A DNA stretch of 6,372 bases from Moraxellaceae bacterium. Its GTDB lineage: Bacteria > Pseudomonadota > Gammaproteobacteria > Pseudomonadales > UBA3067. This document shows positions 1 through 6,372 of the stretch, piece by piece. The position numbers were made by a program, and so were the translations under genes. The notes under the pieces were generated by a model. The model saw nothing but the letters and a program-made list of their open reading frames with translations, did no database searches and was not told the DNA's origin. The stretch covers positions 3,867-10,238 of the forward strand of contig NVTH01000010.1 in NCBI GenBank assembly GCA_002401525.1, in the 5' to 3' direction. The number at the start of each line of letters is the position of its first letter. Within the stretch, counting starts at the first letter, position 1.

Positions 1-957
1 CACTTTCTGGCAGGCGGCGATTTATCCAATCATGATGAATTGGACCCCCATCTAAAAGACGAAATTGGCTCCATGTTTGATTCCATGCACACTATGATCA
101 TGGAGCTGCATCAAGCCGTCAGCGAAATTTGGAGCAGCAGCGAAAATGTCCTTTCCGCGATCAATAAACTCGCTCAACTGACCTTTAATTCAAACCAAGC
201 CGCACAAGAACAAAAACTAAAAACCAGTGAAATTCATTTATCAATTGAGGAGCTAAGCACTGCCACCGAGAATGTAGCCGATACCGCACAGGAAACCCAC
301 ACCACGGCCAAAAAAGCAGGCGATGAAACCGACAACGCTCAGTCCATCGTCAATGAATCAATTCAATCCATCGACAAGCTAGCGACCAATGTCAGACAAG
401 CCGGCATAGTCATTCAAGGGCTGGAAGAAAATAGCGAAGAAATCAGTAGTATCTTGGACGTCATCCAAGGCATTGCGGACCAAACCAATCTATTGGCCCT
501 TAACGCAGCCATCGAAGCCGCTCGAGCCGGAGAACAAGGCCGCGGATTTGCGGTGGTGGCAGACGAAGTGCGCACCTTGGCGAAGCGCACACAGGATTCT
601 ACCCAAGAAATAGAAACCATGATCGACCAGTTACAAAAAGGAATTCGTAATGCGGTCACGGTGATGAAAGAAGGGGAGGTACAGGCTAGCCAAAGTGTGA
701 CGAAGGCGAAAAATGCCGGCACAGCGCTGACAACAGTCAGCGAGGCCATAGCCAATATCCAACAACTGAGCACAAAAATTCAGTCAGCAACCACAGGACA
801 ATCAGAAATAACCTATGAAATCATTGAGAAAGTAAAAACAATCCAAAGCTGTGCTGCAACCACGCTGGTCAATACAGAAGAAAGTTCAACCTCCACTGAA
901 GACCTCACTCAATTAGCATTAGAGCTACAAAACCAGATCCATAAATTCCATCTTTAG
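1..957 (+). CDS. Methyl-accepting chemotaxis protein, 5'-truncated by the window edge
   Basis: This is the cytoplasmic part of a chemoreceptor, which signals through CheA/CheW to the flagellar or a similar motility system. The frame is open from base 1. The first residues ([15 protein letters not shown], then [10 protein letters not shown]) look like the end of a HAMP linker followed by its conserved DEIG motif. A TTG at 40 lies inside this block and is not a true start. A long heptad-rich helix follows. The highly conserved hairpin tip runs from about residue 151 to 192 of the visible part and includes [30 protein letters not shown] and TLAKRT. The second helix then returns to a C-terminus ending in IHKFHL. 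There is no CheR-tethering pentapeptide (NWETF type). The sensory domain, transmembrane segments and start lie outside the window, so the ligand cannot be guessed. The gene converges on typA with 31 bases between stops. Confidence 0.95.
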   Translation, partial: HFLAGGDLSNHDELDPHLKDEIGSMFDSMHTMIMELHQAVSEIWSSSENVLSAINKLAQLTFNSNQAAQEQKLKTSEIHLSIEELSTATENVADTAQETHTTAKKAGDETDNAQSIVNESIQSIDKLATNVRQAGIVIQGLEENSEEISSILDVIQGIADQTNLLALNAAIEAARAGEQGRGFAVVADEVRTLAKRTQDSTQEIETMIDQLQKGIRNAVTVMKEGEVQASQSVTKAKNAGTALTTVSEAIANIQQLSTKIQSATTGQSEITYEIIEKVKTIQSCAATTLVNTEESSTSTEDLTQLALELQNQIHKFHL

Positions 958-988
958 TCTCTGGCCTTAACGCTAAAACGCCATCAAT

Positions 989-2803
989 TTATACAGCCCT
1001 TCCTGCGCGCTTACGTTCAGTTTCTGTGAGTAGCTTTTTACGAAGACGGATACAATTCGGAGTCACTTCCACTAACTCATCTTCGGCAATAAACTCTAAC
1101 GACTGCTCCAAAGTATGCGTGGTGGGAACCGCCAGCACGATTGCTTCATCAGTGCCTGACGCTCGAACATTGGTCAACTGCTTGGCTTTAGTGGGGTTCA
1201 CTGCTAGGTCATTGCCTCGTGAATGAAGCCCAACAATCATGCCTTCGTAGACATCAATATTAGGACCGATAAACATACGGCCCCGCTCTTGCAAGTTAAA
1301 TAAGGCGAACGCCAATACTTTACCTTTCACCATCGATACCAACACGCCGTTTTGACGTTTAGCGACGTCACCGGATTTAAGCGGCCCGTAATGCTCGAAA
1401 GTACTGGTTAAGATACCAGTCCCCGAGGTCAAGGTCATAAACTGCGACCGGAAGCCGATCATGCCACGCGAGGGCACTAAGTAATCCAAACGAACCCGGC
1501 CCTTACCATCAGGAATCATGTCTTTCAGTTCCGCTTTGCGCAAACCTAGTTCAGACATAACGCCCCCCTGGTGCTGTTCTTCAACATCAACGGTGACCGT
1601 TTCATAAGGCTCTTGAGTTTTACCGTCGACTTCTTTCAAAATAACTTCAGGGCGTGACACCCCCATCTCAAAACCTTCGCGACGCATGGTTTCAATCAAT
1701 ACAGACAAGTGCAACTCACCACGACCGGATACTTTGAATCGATCAGGGCTGCCAGTGTCTTCAACACGCAATGCCACGTTATGAATTAACTCTCGTTCCA
1801 AACGTTCTCTAATATTTCGTGAGGTCACGTATTTGCCGTCAAGACCTGCGAATGGCGAGTTATTGACTTGGAAAGTCATGCTTACCGTGGGCTCATCCAC
1901 CGAAAGAGGCGGCAATGCTTCTTCGCAGCTAGGATCACAAATGGTATCGGAGATATTGAGATTATCAATGCCGGTAATACAAATAATATCGCCCGCTTCA
2001 CCTTCGTCCATGGGCACACGTTCTAAGCCTAAGTTACCCATGATTTGTAATACTTTAGCACTTCGACTTTTGCCGTCCGCACCCAAGACTTTGACCTGCA
2101 TATTGGTTTTGACCAAACCACGAGTGACACGACCGACCCCAATCACGCCGACATAGCTGTTGTAATCCAAGGCGCTGATTTGCATTTGGAACGGGCCTGT
2201 GGAATCCACCTGAGGGGGAGCTACTTTATCCACCACCGTTTGAAACAAAGACTCCATGTCATCGCCCATGTTTTCCAGATCCAAGCCGGAAAAACCTTCT
2301 AGCGCTGAAGCGTAGATAATTGGAAAATCTAATTGTTCATCGGTGGCGCCCAAATTATCAAATAAATCAAACACCTGATCCACTACCCAGTCAGGCCGTG
2401 AACCATCACGATCTATTTTGTTGATGACCACAATAGGCTTCAAGCCTTGAGCAAAGGCTTTTTGAGTGACAAAACGAGTTTGCGGCATGGGGCCGTCAAC
2501 AGCGTCCACCAACAATAGTACTGAATCCACCATGGATAAAACACGCTCCACTTCGCCACCAAAATCGGCATGGCCTGGAGTGTCTACGATGTTAATGCGG
2601 TAATCTTTCCAGCGAATGGCGGTATTTTTGGACAAAATGGTAATGCCGCGCTCTTTCTCCAAGTCATTGGAGTCCATGACTCGTTCAATGTCTTGAGCAC
2701 GATCACCTAAAGTACCCGATTGCGTCAGCAACTGGTCAACAAGAGTGGTTTTGCCATGGTCAACATGGGCAATAATGGCAATATTTCGAATTTTTTCTAT
2801 CAC
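989..2803 (-). CDS. typA: Translational GTPase TypA/BipA
   Basis: A ribosome-binding GTPase of the EF-G/LepA family. In enterobacteria it is linked to ribosome assembly at low temperature and to stress and virulence regulation. At 604 residues it is close to the E. coli length of about 607. All G motifs are present: G1 AHVDHGKT (12-19), G2 RGITI (52-56), G3 DTPGH (74-78), G4 NKID (128-131) and G5 SAL (166-168). Conserved family blocks follow, including [71 protein letters not shown] and the C-terminal RASGTDEA. These cover domain II, the EF-G-like domains III and V, and the TypA-specific C-terminal domain. The start is GTG, chosen because [13 protein letters not shown] matches the known family N-terminus and a TAAGG lies 7 bases upstream. 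The stop is TAA. A 252-base gap separates it from hyuA, suggesting its own promoter. Confidence 0.98.
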   Translation of the reverse strand: MIEKIRNIAIIAHVDHGKTTLVDQLLTQSGTLGDRAQDIERVMDSNDLEKERGITILSKNTAIRWKDYRINIVDTPGHADFGGEVERVLSMVDSVLLLVDAVDGPMPQTRFVTQKAFAQGLKPIVVINKIDRDGSRPDWVVDQVFDLFDNLGATDEQLDFPIIYASALEGFSGLDLENMGDDMESLFQTVVDKVAPPQVDSTGPFQMQISALDYNSYVGVIGVGRVTRGLVKTNMQVKVLGADGKSRSAKVLQIMGNLGLERVPMDEGEAGDIICITGIDNLNISDTICDPSCEEALPPLSVDEPTVSMTFQVNNSPFAGLDGKYVTSRNIRERLERELIHNVALRVEDTGSPDRFKVSGRGELHLSVLIETMRREGFEMGVSRPEVILKEVDGKTQEPYETVTVDVEEQHQGGVMSELGLRKAELKDMIPDGKGRVRLDYLVPSRGMIGFRSQFMTLTSGTGILTSTFEHYGPLKSGDVAKRQNGVLVSMVKGKVLAFALFNLQERGRMFIGPNIDVYEGMIVGLHSRGNDLAVNPTKAKQLTNVRASGTDEAIVLAVPTTHTLEQSLEFIAEDELVEVTPNCIRLRKKLLTETERKRAGRAV

Positions 2804-2810
2804 AGGGGCA

Positions 2811-2815
2811 CCTTA
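2811..2815 (-). promoter_or_regulatory. Ribosome binding site of typA
   Basis: On the minus strand TAAGG stands 7 bases before the GTG codon at 2803-2801. It supports the non-ATG start over any internal codon. Confidence 0.65.
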
Positions 2816-2826
2816 CACGCTTATTT

Positions 2827-2870
2827 CGACATCCAGCGCTCAGCACCCTCCGCTCAGCTCTACCGACATC
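2827..2870 (-). repeat. Nested direct repeats (A-B-B-A) in the typA leader
   Basis: Read on the minus strand, the block is GATGTCG, 5 bases, GCTGAGCG, 6 bases, GCTGAGCG, 3 bases, GATGTCG. The outer pair is at 2864-2870 and 2827-2833, the inner pair at 2851-2858 and 2837-2844. All four copies are exact. The block lies about 24 to 67 bases upstream of the typA start, so it would be in the leader RNA if transcription starts near 2907. Any regulatory role is inference. Confidence 0.6.
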
Positions 2871-2913
2871 TGTAATTAAATTAACCTTGAAACCAGATTA
2901 TTTTGGCCGGCGG

Positions 2914-2919
2914 AGTATA
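2914..2919 (-). promoter_or_regulatory. Probable -10 element for typA
   Basis: TATACT on the minus strand matches the sigma-70 -10 consensus at five of six positions. It would start transcription near 2907 and give a leader of about 100 bases. No good -35 hexamer is present at 16-19 bases spacing (TCGTAT at 17). The element sits between GGCGG (2909-2913) and CCGCC (2926-2930), which are reverse complements. Confidence 0.35.
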
Positions 2920-3055
2920 CACCAGCCGCCCCTCCCATACGAATTATCGACACGATTCTTTACAAACAGGCCTACTTTGTGACATGCGCACCGAAGACAT
3001 CCCTGAGATTAGACCAATCGCAGCGGGCTGCACGGCCACGGATGATTCACCGGCA

Positions 3056-5059
3056 CTAGGACAATTGACTTAATCTTAAATGCCCACAACCATCCACCAC
3101 CGCCTGCCATCCTTGGGCTAACCAAGTGGTGGAGATGTCCTCGACGATCAATGCAGGGCCCTCTAGGGTCTCGCCCATAACCAGTGCGTCGCGCGGATAA
3201 ACGGGCACCTTGCCGTCAACCTTGTAAAGACTCACTTGAGCCACTGGCGATGCCGACTGAACTCGTCGTGGTCCTACATCATCCGCAGCAAGGTTTTTTG
3301 CGGAGGGGAATAAGCTTTGGCCAGGTGCGGGTGAAGAAAGCTTGACTCGAATACTCACCAACTCCACCTCGATATCCAATTGATGGCCGTAGCGGTCATG
3401 ATGCAATTGATGAAATTGAGCAGACACCTGATCAATGTCTCGCCACTTGACGTTGAGGGAATGTGATTGCCCGGCATAACGAACATCCAAGCTGGCTTCG
3501 AGATCAATCTCCCTCGCCTCCACGCCTTCCGCCTCCAGCTCTTGTGTCCCGCGATTGCTGAGGTTTTCAATGCTGCGATTAATCTCATCACTGGAGAAGT
3601 TTTTCACTAAACCTGTTTTCGTCAGCGATAACTGACGTTCCCGAGGAGCCACCAACATGCCCAACGCCGATAACACACCGCCATTGGCGGGCACGATGGC
3701 CTGAGTGGTTCCCAGACTCTCCGCCAAGCTACAAACATGCAACCCCCCTGCGCCGCCAAAACAACACAAGCTAAATTGCGCTGGATCATGCCCTCTCTCC
3801 ACCGAAATAACTCGCAACGCCCGCGCCATTTTTTCATCGGCAATTTGGATGATGCCCGCCGCCGTTTCCTCCAAACTTAGCCCTAAAGGTGTGGCCAGCG
3901 CTTCAATCGCACGCGCCGCCGCGCCTTGATCCAATGTCATCGTCCCGCCTAAAAAATATTCCGGACGCAGTCGGCCTAACACGGTGTGGGCATCGGTGAC
4001 CGTCGCAGCCTCACCTCCCAAGCCATAACAAGCTGGACCTGGATTAGCCCCTGCAGACTGAGGACCAACGGCTAACAACCCGCCTTGATCGATGACTGCA
4101 ATGGAGCCACCTCCGGCACCGATGGTATGAATATCCACCATCGGCACTGCCACCGGGAAGCGCCCGATTTTGCCTTCGTTAGTCAGTGCTAAATCACCGT
4201 TAATCAACGACACATCCGTGGAGGTGCCCCCCATATCAAAGGTAATTAAACGTGCCTGCCCACTTTCCACGCTAATCTGCTTCGCCGCCGCCAAACCTCC
4301 TGCGGGGCCAGACAACAATAATCGCACTGCGTTCTGGCTGGCTTGCGCCGCATCAATGGTACCGCCCGACGACTGCATAATGGTCAGCGTGGACGGTGCT
4401 AACTGAGACACCAGCGAATCAATGTAACGCTGCATCAGCGGCCCTAGCCAGGCATTTAACCAAGTCGCCACGCCGCGTTCATATTCTTTGTATTCCGCGA
4501 GCACCTTTGAAGAACGACTGATAAATAAATGCTTTGGCAAAGCTTGCTCAATTCGCTCTTCCGCCTCACTGTCCAAAAAGGAAAATAACAAATTAATTGC
4601 CACCGACTCAGGGTTTAGCGCAGTGACCTCTGCCACCAGTCGCTGCAGCTCCTCCTCAGTCAACGGCTCAAGCACTTGCGCGTTGCAATCAATGCGTCCG
4701 CCTACCTCAAAACAATGCGCATGCGGCAAAGGGAATGGATTATTGACCGGCTGCAAATTATATAATTCCGGTCGGCTCTGGCGCCCTATGTGCAATAGAT
4801 CCTTAAAACCATAATTGGTGACATAGGCTGTTTTAACGCCCTTGCCTTCCAGCGCTGCATTGGTCGCCACAGTGCTGCCATGAATCACCAACAACTCGCC
4901 CTTTTCCAACGCTGACTGCAATCCCATTGCAGCAATGCCCGCTAAAATCGCCTGATCAGGATGCTGAGGCGTTGATAACACCTTATGGATTTTCAGTTCC
5001 TTGCCATCATGAAGAACAAAATCGGTAAAGGTGCCGCCTGTATCAACGCCTAAAATCAT
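3056..5059 (-). CDS. Hydantoinase/5-oxoprolinase family protein, HyuA-type ATPase subunit
   Basis: A member of the HyuA family, which includes the ATP-using subunit of N-methylhydantoin amidohydrolase, the matching half of 5-oxoprolinase and acetone/acetophenone carboxylase subunits. At 667 residues it has the length of a complete HyuA and is too short to be a HyuA-HyuB fusion. In order: the N-terminal ASKHA-type phosphate loop DTGGTFTD (6-13), GSTVATNA (61-68), SSGG (230-233), SGPAGG (250-255), the second phosphate loop DMGGTSTD (275-282), DIHTIGAGGGS (309-319), GPACYG plus ATVTDA (341-357), CFGGAGG (433-439) and the C-terminal block with GPALIVED (634-641). It is probably cytosolic, with no signal peptide. 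The start is ATG; an in-frame TGA two codons upstream rules out a longer form, and the Shine-Dalgarno sequence is weak. No HyuB gene lies on either side, so the substrate cannot be assigned. Confidence 0.93.
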   Translation of the reverse strand: MILGVDTGGTFTDFVLHDGKELKIHKVLSTPQHPDQAILAGIAAMGLQSALEKGELLVIHGSTVATNAALEGKGVKTAYVTNYGFKDLLHIGRQSRPELYNLQPVNNPFPLPHAHCFEVGGRIDCNAQVLEPLTEEELQRLVAEVTALNPESVAINLLFSFLDSEAEERIEQALPKHLFISRSSKVLAEYKEYERGVATWLNAWLGPLMQRYIDSLVSQLAPSTLTIMQSSGGTIDAAQASQNAVRLLLSGPAGGLAAAKQISVESGQARLITFDMGGTSTDVSLINGDLALTNEGKIGRFPVAVPMVDIHTIGAGGGSIAVIDQGGLLAVGPQSAGANPGPACYGLGGEAATVTDAHTVLGRLRPEYFLGGTMTLDQGAAARAIEALATPLGLSLEETAAGIIQIADEKMARALRVISVERGHDPAQFSLCCFGGAGGLHVCSLAESLGTTQAIVPANGGVLSALGMLVAPRERQLSLTKTGLVKNFSSDEINRSIENLSNRGTQELEAEGVEAREIDLEASLDVRYAGQSHSLNVKWRDIDQVSAQFHQLHHDRYGHQLDIEVELVSIRVKLSSPAPGQSLFPSAKNLAADDVGPRRVQSASPVAQVSLYKVDGKVPVYPRDALVMGETLEGPALIVEDISTTWLAQGWQAVVDGCGHLRLSQLS

Positions 5060-5102
5060 GCTTCAATTCAGCCTATTTAAGTTCATCGGATTCAAAAATC
5101 GA

Positions 5103-5108
5103 GTTATA
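5103..5108 (-). promoter_or_regulatory. Possible -10 element for hyuA
   Basis: TATAAC on the minus strand matches the sigma-70 -10 at five of six positions and would give a leader of about 37 bases. The hexamers at 15-18 bases spacing do not resemble TTGACA, so an activator would be needed or the call is wrong. Confidence 0.25.
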
Positions 5109-5194
5109 AACTGCAACACAGAACATCCTACGGATTTGAAAAAACCATTGCTGCACACTCCGCAAGAGCGGTATTGTAGCCAACTTGAAAGTGA

Positions 5195-5222
5195 TTGGCA
5201 GCGCTGAACTGACTCCAAAAAT
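5195..5222 (+). promoter_or_regulatory. Possible sigma-70 promoter for mutM
   Basis: TTGGCA (5195-5200, five of six matches to the -35) is followed after 16 bases by AAAAAT (5217-5222, four of six matches to the -10). Transcription would start near 5229, about 75 bases before the mutM start. A weak match, listed as the best candidate in the gap. Confidence 0.25.
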
Positions 5223-5291
5223 GTTTAACATCGTCTCCACCAGCTCATGTGTTGCAGCTGATCACTCATCCCTATTCCCTTAAACAGTCCC

Positions 5292-5298
5292 AAGAGAG
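5292..5298 (+). promoter_or_regulatory. Ribosome binding site of mutM
   Basis: The purine run AAGAGAG ends 6 bases before the TTG at 5305. It supports initiation at this codon, which is also required for the catalytic Pro2. Confidence 0.55.
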
Positions 5299-5304
5299 CT
5301 TGTT

Positions 5305-5322
5305 TTGCCCGAATTGCCCGAA
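5305..5322 (+). repeat. Exact 9-base tandem duplication containing the mutM start codon
   Basis: TTGCCCGAA occurs twice in a row (5305-5313 and 5314-5322), encoding MPE then LPE. It is exact only because TTG serves both as the start codon and as the Leu4 codon. Confidence 0.9.
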
Positions 5323-6120
5323 GTAGAAACCACTCGAAGAGGGATCGAACCCTACGTTAAAAATCAGACCCTGACAGGCTTTGAAATAAGAGAGCGCAGA
5401 CTGCGTTGGCCTATTCCTCGGGACCTAGAAAAAGCACTCACAGGCCAAAAGGTAATCAGCGTCACTCGGCGCTCCAAATACCTGTTATTGAATTGTGAAA
5501 AAGCGTATTTAATCATTCACCTAGGCATGTCGGGCAGCCTTCGCATCATCCAGGACCAAACCCCTGCAAGCAAGCATGATCATGTCGACATCCTTTTGTC
5601 CAACGGCTACCGGCTGAGATACAACGATCCGCGACGCTTTGGGTCGATACTGTACAGTACCGGGGATCCATGTCACCATAAGCTGATGAGCCAATTGGGG
5701 CCTGAACCGCTGGAAGACGGCTTCACTGATGAACATCTATTTACCGTCTCTCGCAATAAAAAGGTGGCGGTGAAAACCTTCATTATGAACGCTCACAATG
5801 TGGTTGGAGTGGGTAATATTTACGCCAATGAATCCCTCTTTATAGCCGGCATTGACCCAAGAAAACCTGCAGGAAAAATCTCCCGTAATAGATACCAGAG
5901 GTTAACTGAAGAAATAAAAACAGTGCTTAGCACTGCGATCGACAATGGCGGCACCACGTTAAAAGACTTTGTTGGAGGCGATGGTAAACCTGGTTATTTC
6001 CAGCAACAACTCAAGGTCTACGGTCAAGGCGGCAAGCCTTGCGTAAAATGCAGCAAATCCTTGAAAGAGATAAGAATCAATCAACGCTCCACCGTCTACT
6101 GTAATCAGTGCCAACGCTAA
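5305..6120 (+). CDS. mutM: Formamidopyrimidine/8-oxoguanine DNA glycosylase MutM (Fpg)
   Basis: A bifunctional base-excision repair enzyme that removes 8-oxoguanine and formamidopyrimidines and cuts the resulting abasic site by beta,delta-elimination. It is 271 residues, against 269 in E. coli. The N-terminus PELPEVET carries the catalytic Pro2 (the Schiff-base nucleophile) and Glu3. Lys58 in RRSKYLLL corresponds to the conserved E. coli Lys57. HLGMSGSLR (72-80) and DPRRFG (108-113) supply the residues that fill the space left by the flipped base. [11 protein letters not shown] (167-177) belongs to the helix-two-turn-helix DNA-binding domain, and GGTTLKDF with DGKPGYF is the family signature. 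The C-terminal zinc finger is Cys246, Cys249, Cys266, Cys269 with 16 residues between the pairs and Arg261 inside. The TTG start is fixed by the need for Pro2. All catalytic residues are present, so it should be active. It is transcribed divergently from hyuA. Confidence 0.98.
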   Translation: MPELPEVETTRRGIEPYVKNQTLTGFEIRERRLRWPIPRDLEKALTGQKVISVTRRSKYLLLNCEKAYLIIHLGMSGSLRIIQDQTPASKHDHVDILLSNGYRLRYNDPRRFGSILYSTGDPCHHKLMSQLGPEPLEDGFTDEHLFTVSRNKKVAVKTFIMNAHNVVGVGNIYANESLFIAGIDPRKPAGKISRNRYQRLTEEIKTVLSTAIDNGGTTLKDFVGGDGKPGYFQQQLKVYGQGGKPCVKCSKSLKEIRINQRSTVYCNQCQR

Positions 6121-6122
6121 AC

Positions 6123-6149
6123 AATAAAACCAATAAAACCAAAGAAAAC
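6123..6149 (+). repeat. A-rich tandem repeat just after mutM
   Basis: AATAAAACC occurs twice in tandem (6123-6131 and 6132-6140), followed by a degenerate third copy AAAGAAAAC (6141-6149). It begins two bases after the mutM stop. It has no hairpin and is not a typical intrinsic terminator. Confidence 0.6.
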
Positions 6150-6176
6150 ATTACAGAATTTCGGATGAAGCACAAA

Positions 6177-6201
6177 TAAAATAAACGTTATCCTGGATAA
6201 T
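6177..6201 (+). promoter_or_regulatory. Candidate -10 elements and palindrome before the lipoprotein gene
   Basis: TAAAAT (6177-6182) and GATAAT (6196-6201) each match the sigma-70 -10 at five of six positions. Neither has a convincing -35 at normal spacing. The second overlaps the perfect inverted repeat TTATCC-T-GGATAA (6188-6200), which could be an operator. Either would leave a leader of roughly 55-75 bases. Confidence 0.25.
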
Positions 6202-6263
6202 CCCCCCGGACTGAAACCACAGCCGAGCCATTGAATGCTCACCACGCGGAGACGCTGTCAACC

Positions 6264-6372
6264 ATGAAAAAATTAGCCTTATTAATCCTCACGAGCTGGA
6301 CATTGAGTGCGTGCACCACAATGCTCGAAACCAACACCTTGGAAAGCGTCAATCAAATTGCCTTGGTCAGCG
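6264..6372 (+). CDS. Putative lipoprotein of unknown function, 3'-truncated by the window edge
   Basis: The first 36 codons of a reading frame that runs off the right edge. The visible protein has a lipoprotein signal peptide: a short basic start (Met-Lys-Lys), a hydrophobic stretch from Leu4 to Leu14, and the lipobox Leu-Ser-Ala-Cys with the lipidated residue at Cys17. Thr follows the cysteine, not Asp, so by the enterobacterial Lol rule the mature protein would go to the outer membrane. The start is ATG, with GGAG (6248-6251) 12 bases upstream, a rather long spacing. An in-frame TTG at 6231 is possible but would put polar residues ahead of the signal peptide. The mature part visible (TTMLETNTLESVNQIALVS) matches no family I recognise. 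It follows mutM on the same strand after 143 bases. Confidence 0.75.
   Translation, partial: MKKLALLILTSWTLSACTTMLETNTLESVNQIALVS

Noticed and set aside
414..773. Long minus-strand open frame opposite the chemoreceptor
   Set aside because: It is a shadow of the strongly conserved signalling domain on the plus strand, with no independent signal.
958..988. Possible shared terminator between the convergent chemoreceptor and typA genes (TGGC 962-965 with GCCA 980-983)
   Set aside because: Only a 4-base stem with a 14-base loop and no T-run on either strand.
1833..2156. Plus-strand open frame inside typA
   Set aside because: Antisense to an intact, highly conserved gene; composition and lack of recognisable motifs indicate a shadow frame.
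3020..3035. Hairpin GCAGC-CC-GCTGC (minus strand) downstream of hyuA as a terminator
   Set aside because: The stem is very short and no T-run follows on the hyuA strand.
2804..3055. Remnant of a hyuB gene downstream of hyuA
   Set aside because: The gap is short, and I see no HyuB-like motif in any frame of the minus strand.
2984..3073. Small plus-strand frame of 29 codons starting ATG CGC ACC
   Set aside because: No ribosome binding site, it overlaps the 3' end of hyuA on the other strand, and the peptide resembles nothing known.
5160..5171. CCGC-AAGA-GCGG hairpin in the hyuA-mutM gap
   Set aside because: A 4-base stem is expected by chance, and the T-run on the minus strand is too far away for a terminator.

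Overview
The window looks like ordinary chromosomal core sequence from a gammaproteobacterium of moderate GC content. TypA/BipA and MutM both closely resemble their enterobacterial counterparts in length and motifs. The chemoreceptor ends like those of pseudomonads and marine gammaproteobacteria. I cannot name a genus. I see no phage, insertion sequence, CRISPR, tRNA or rRNA signal, and no clear new multi-gene system.

Layout: (1) 1-957, plus strand, the 3' part of a methyl-accepting chemotaxis protein whose reading frame is open to the left window edge. (2) 989-2803, minus strand, typA/bipA, a ribosome-associated translational GTPase, convergent with the chemoreceptor across a 31-base gap. 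(3) 2804-3055, non-coding, holding the typA leader with a nested repeat block and a probable -10 element. (4) 3056-5059, minus strand, a HyuA-type hydantoinase/5-oxoprolinase subunit with no HyuB partner beside it. (5) 5060-5304, the divergent control region between hyuA and mutM. (6) 5305-6120, plus strand, mutM, the 8-oxoguanine DNA glycosylase, starting at TTG. (7) 6121-6263, an A-rich non-coding stretch. (8) 6264 to the right edge, plus strand, the first 36 codons of a small lipoprotein of unknown function.

The genes do not form one pathway: signalling, translation, an amidohydrolase-like ATPase, DNA repair and an envelope lipoprotein lie side by side, mostly with their own control regions. 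Start codons are varied: GTG for typA, TTG for mutM, ATG for hyuA and the lipoprotein. No non-coding gap exceeds about 250 bases, and no convincing intrinsic terminator was found. The points most worth a second look are the unpaired HyuA, the A-B-B-A repeat block in the typA leader, and the 9-base tandem duplication that contains the mutM start codon.
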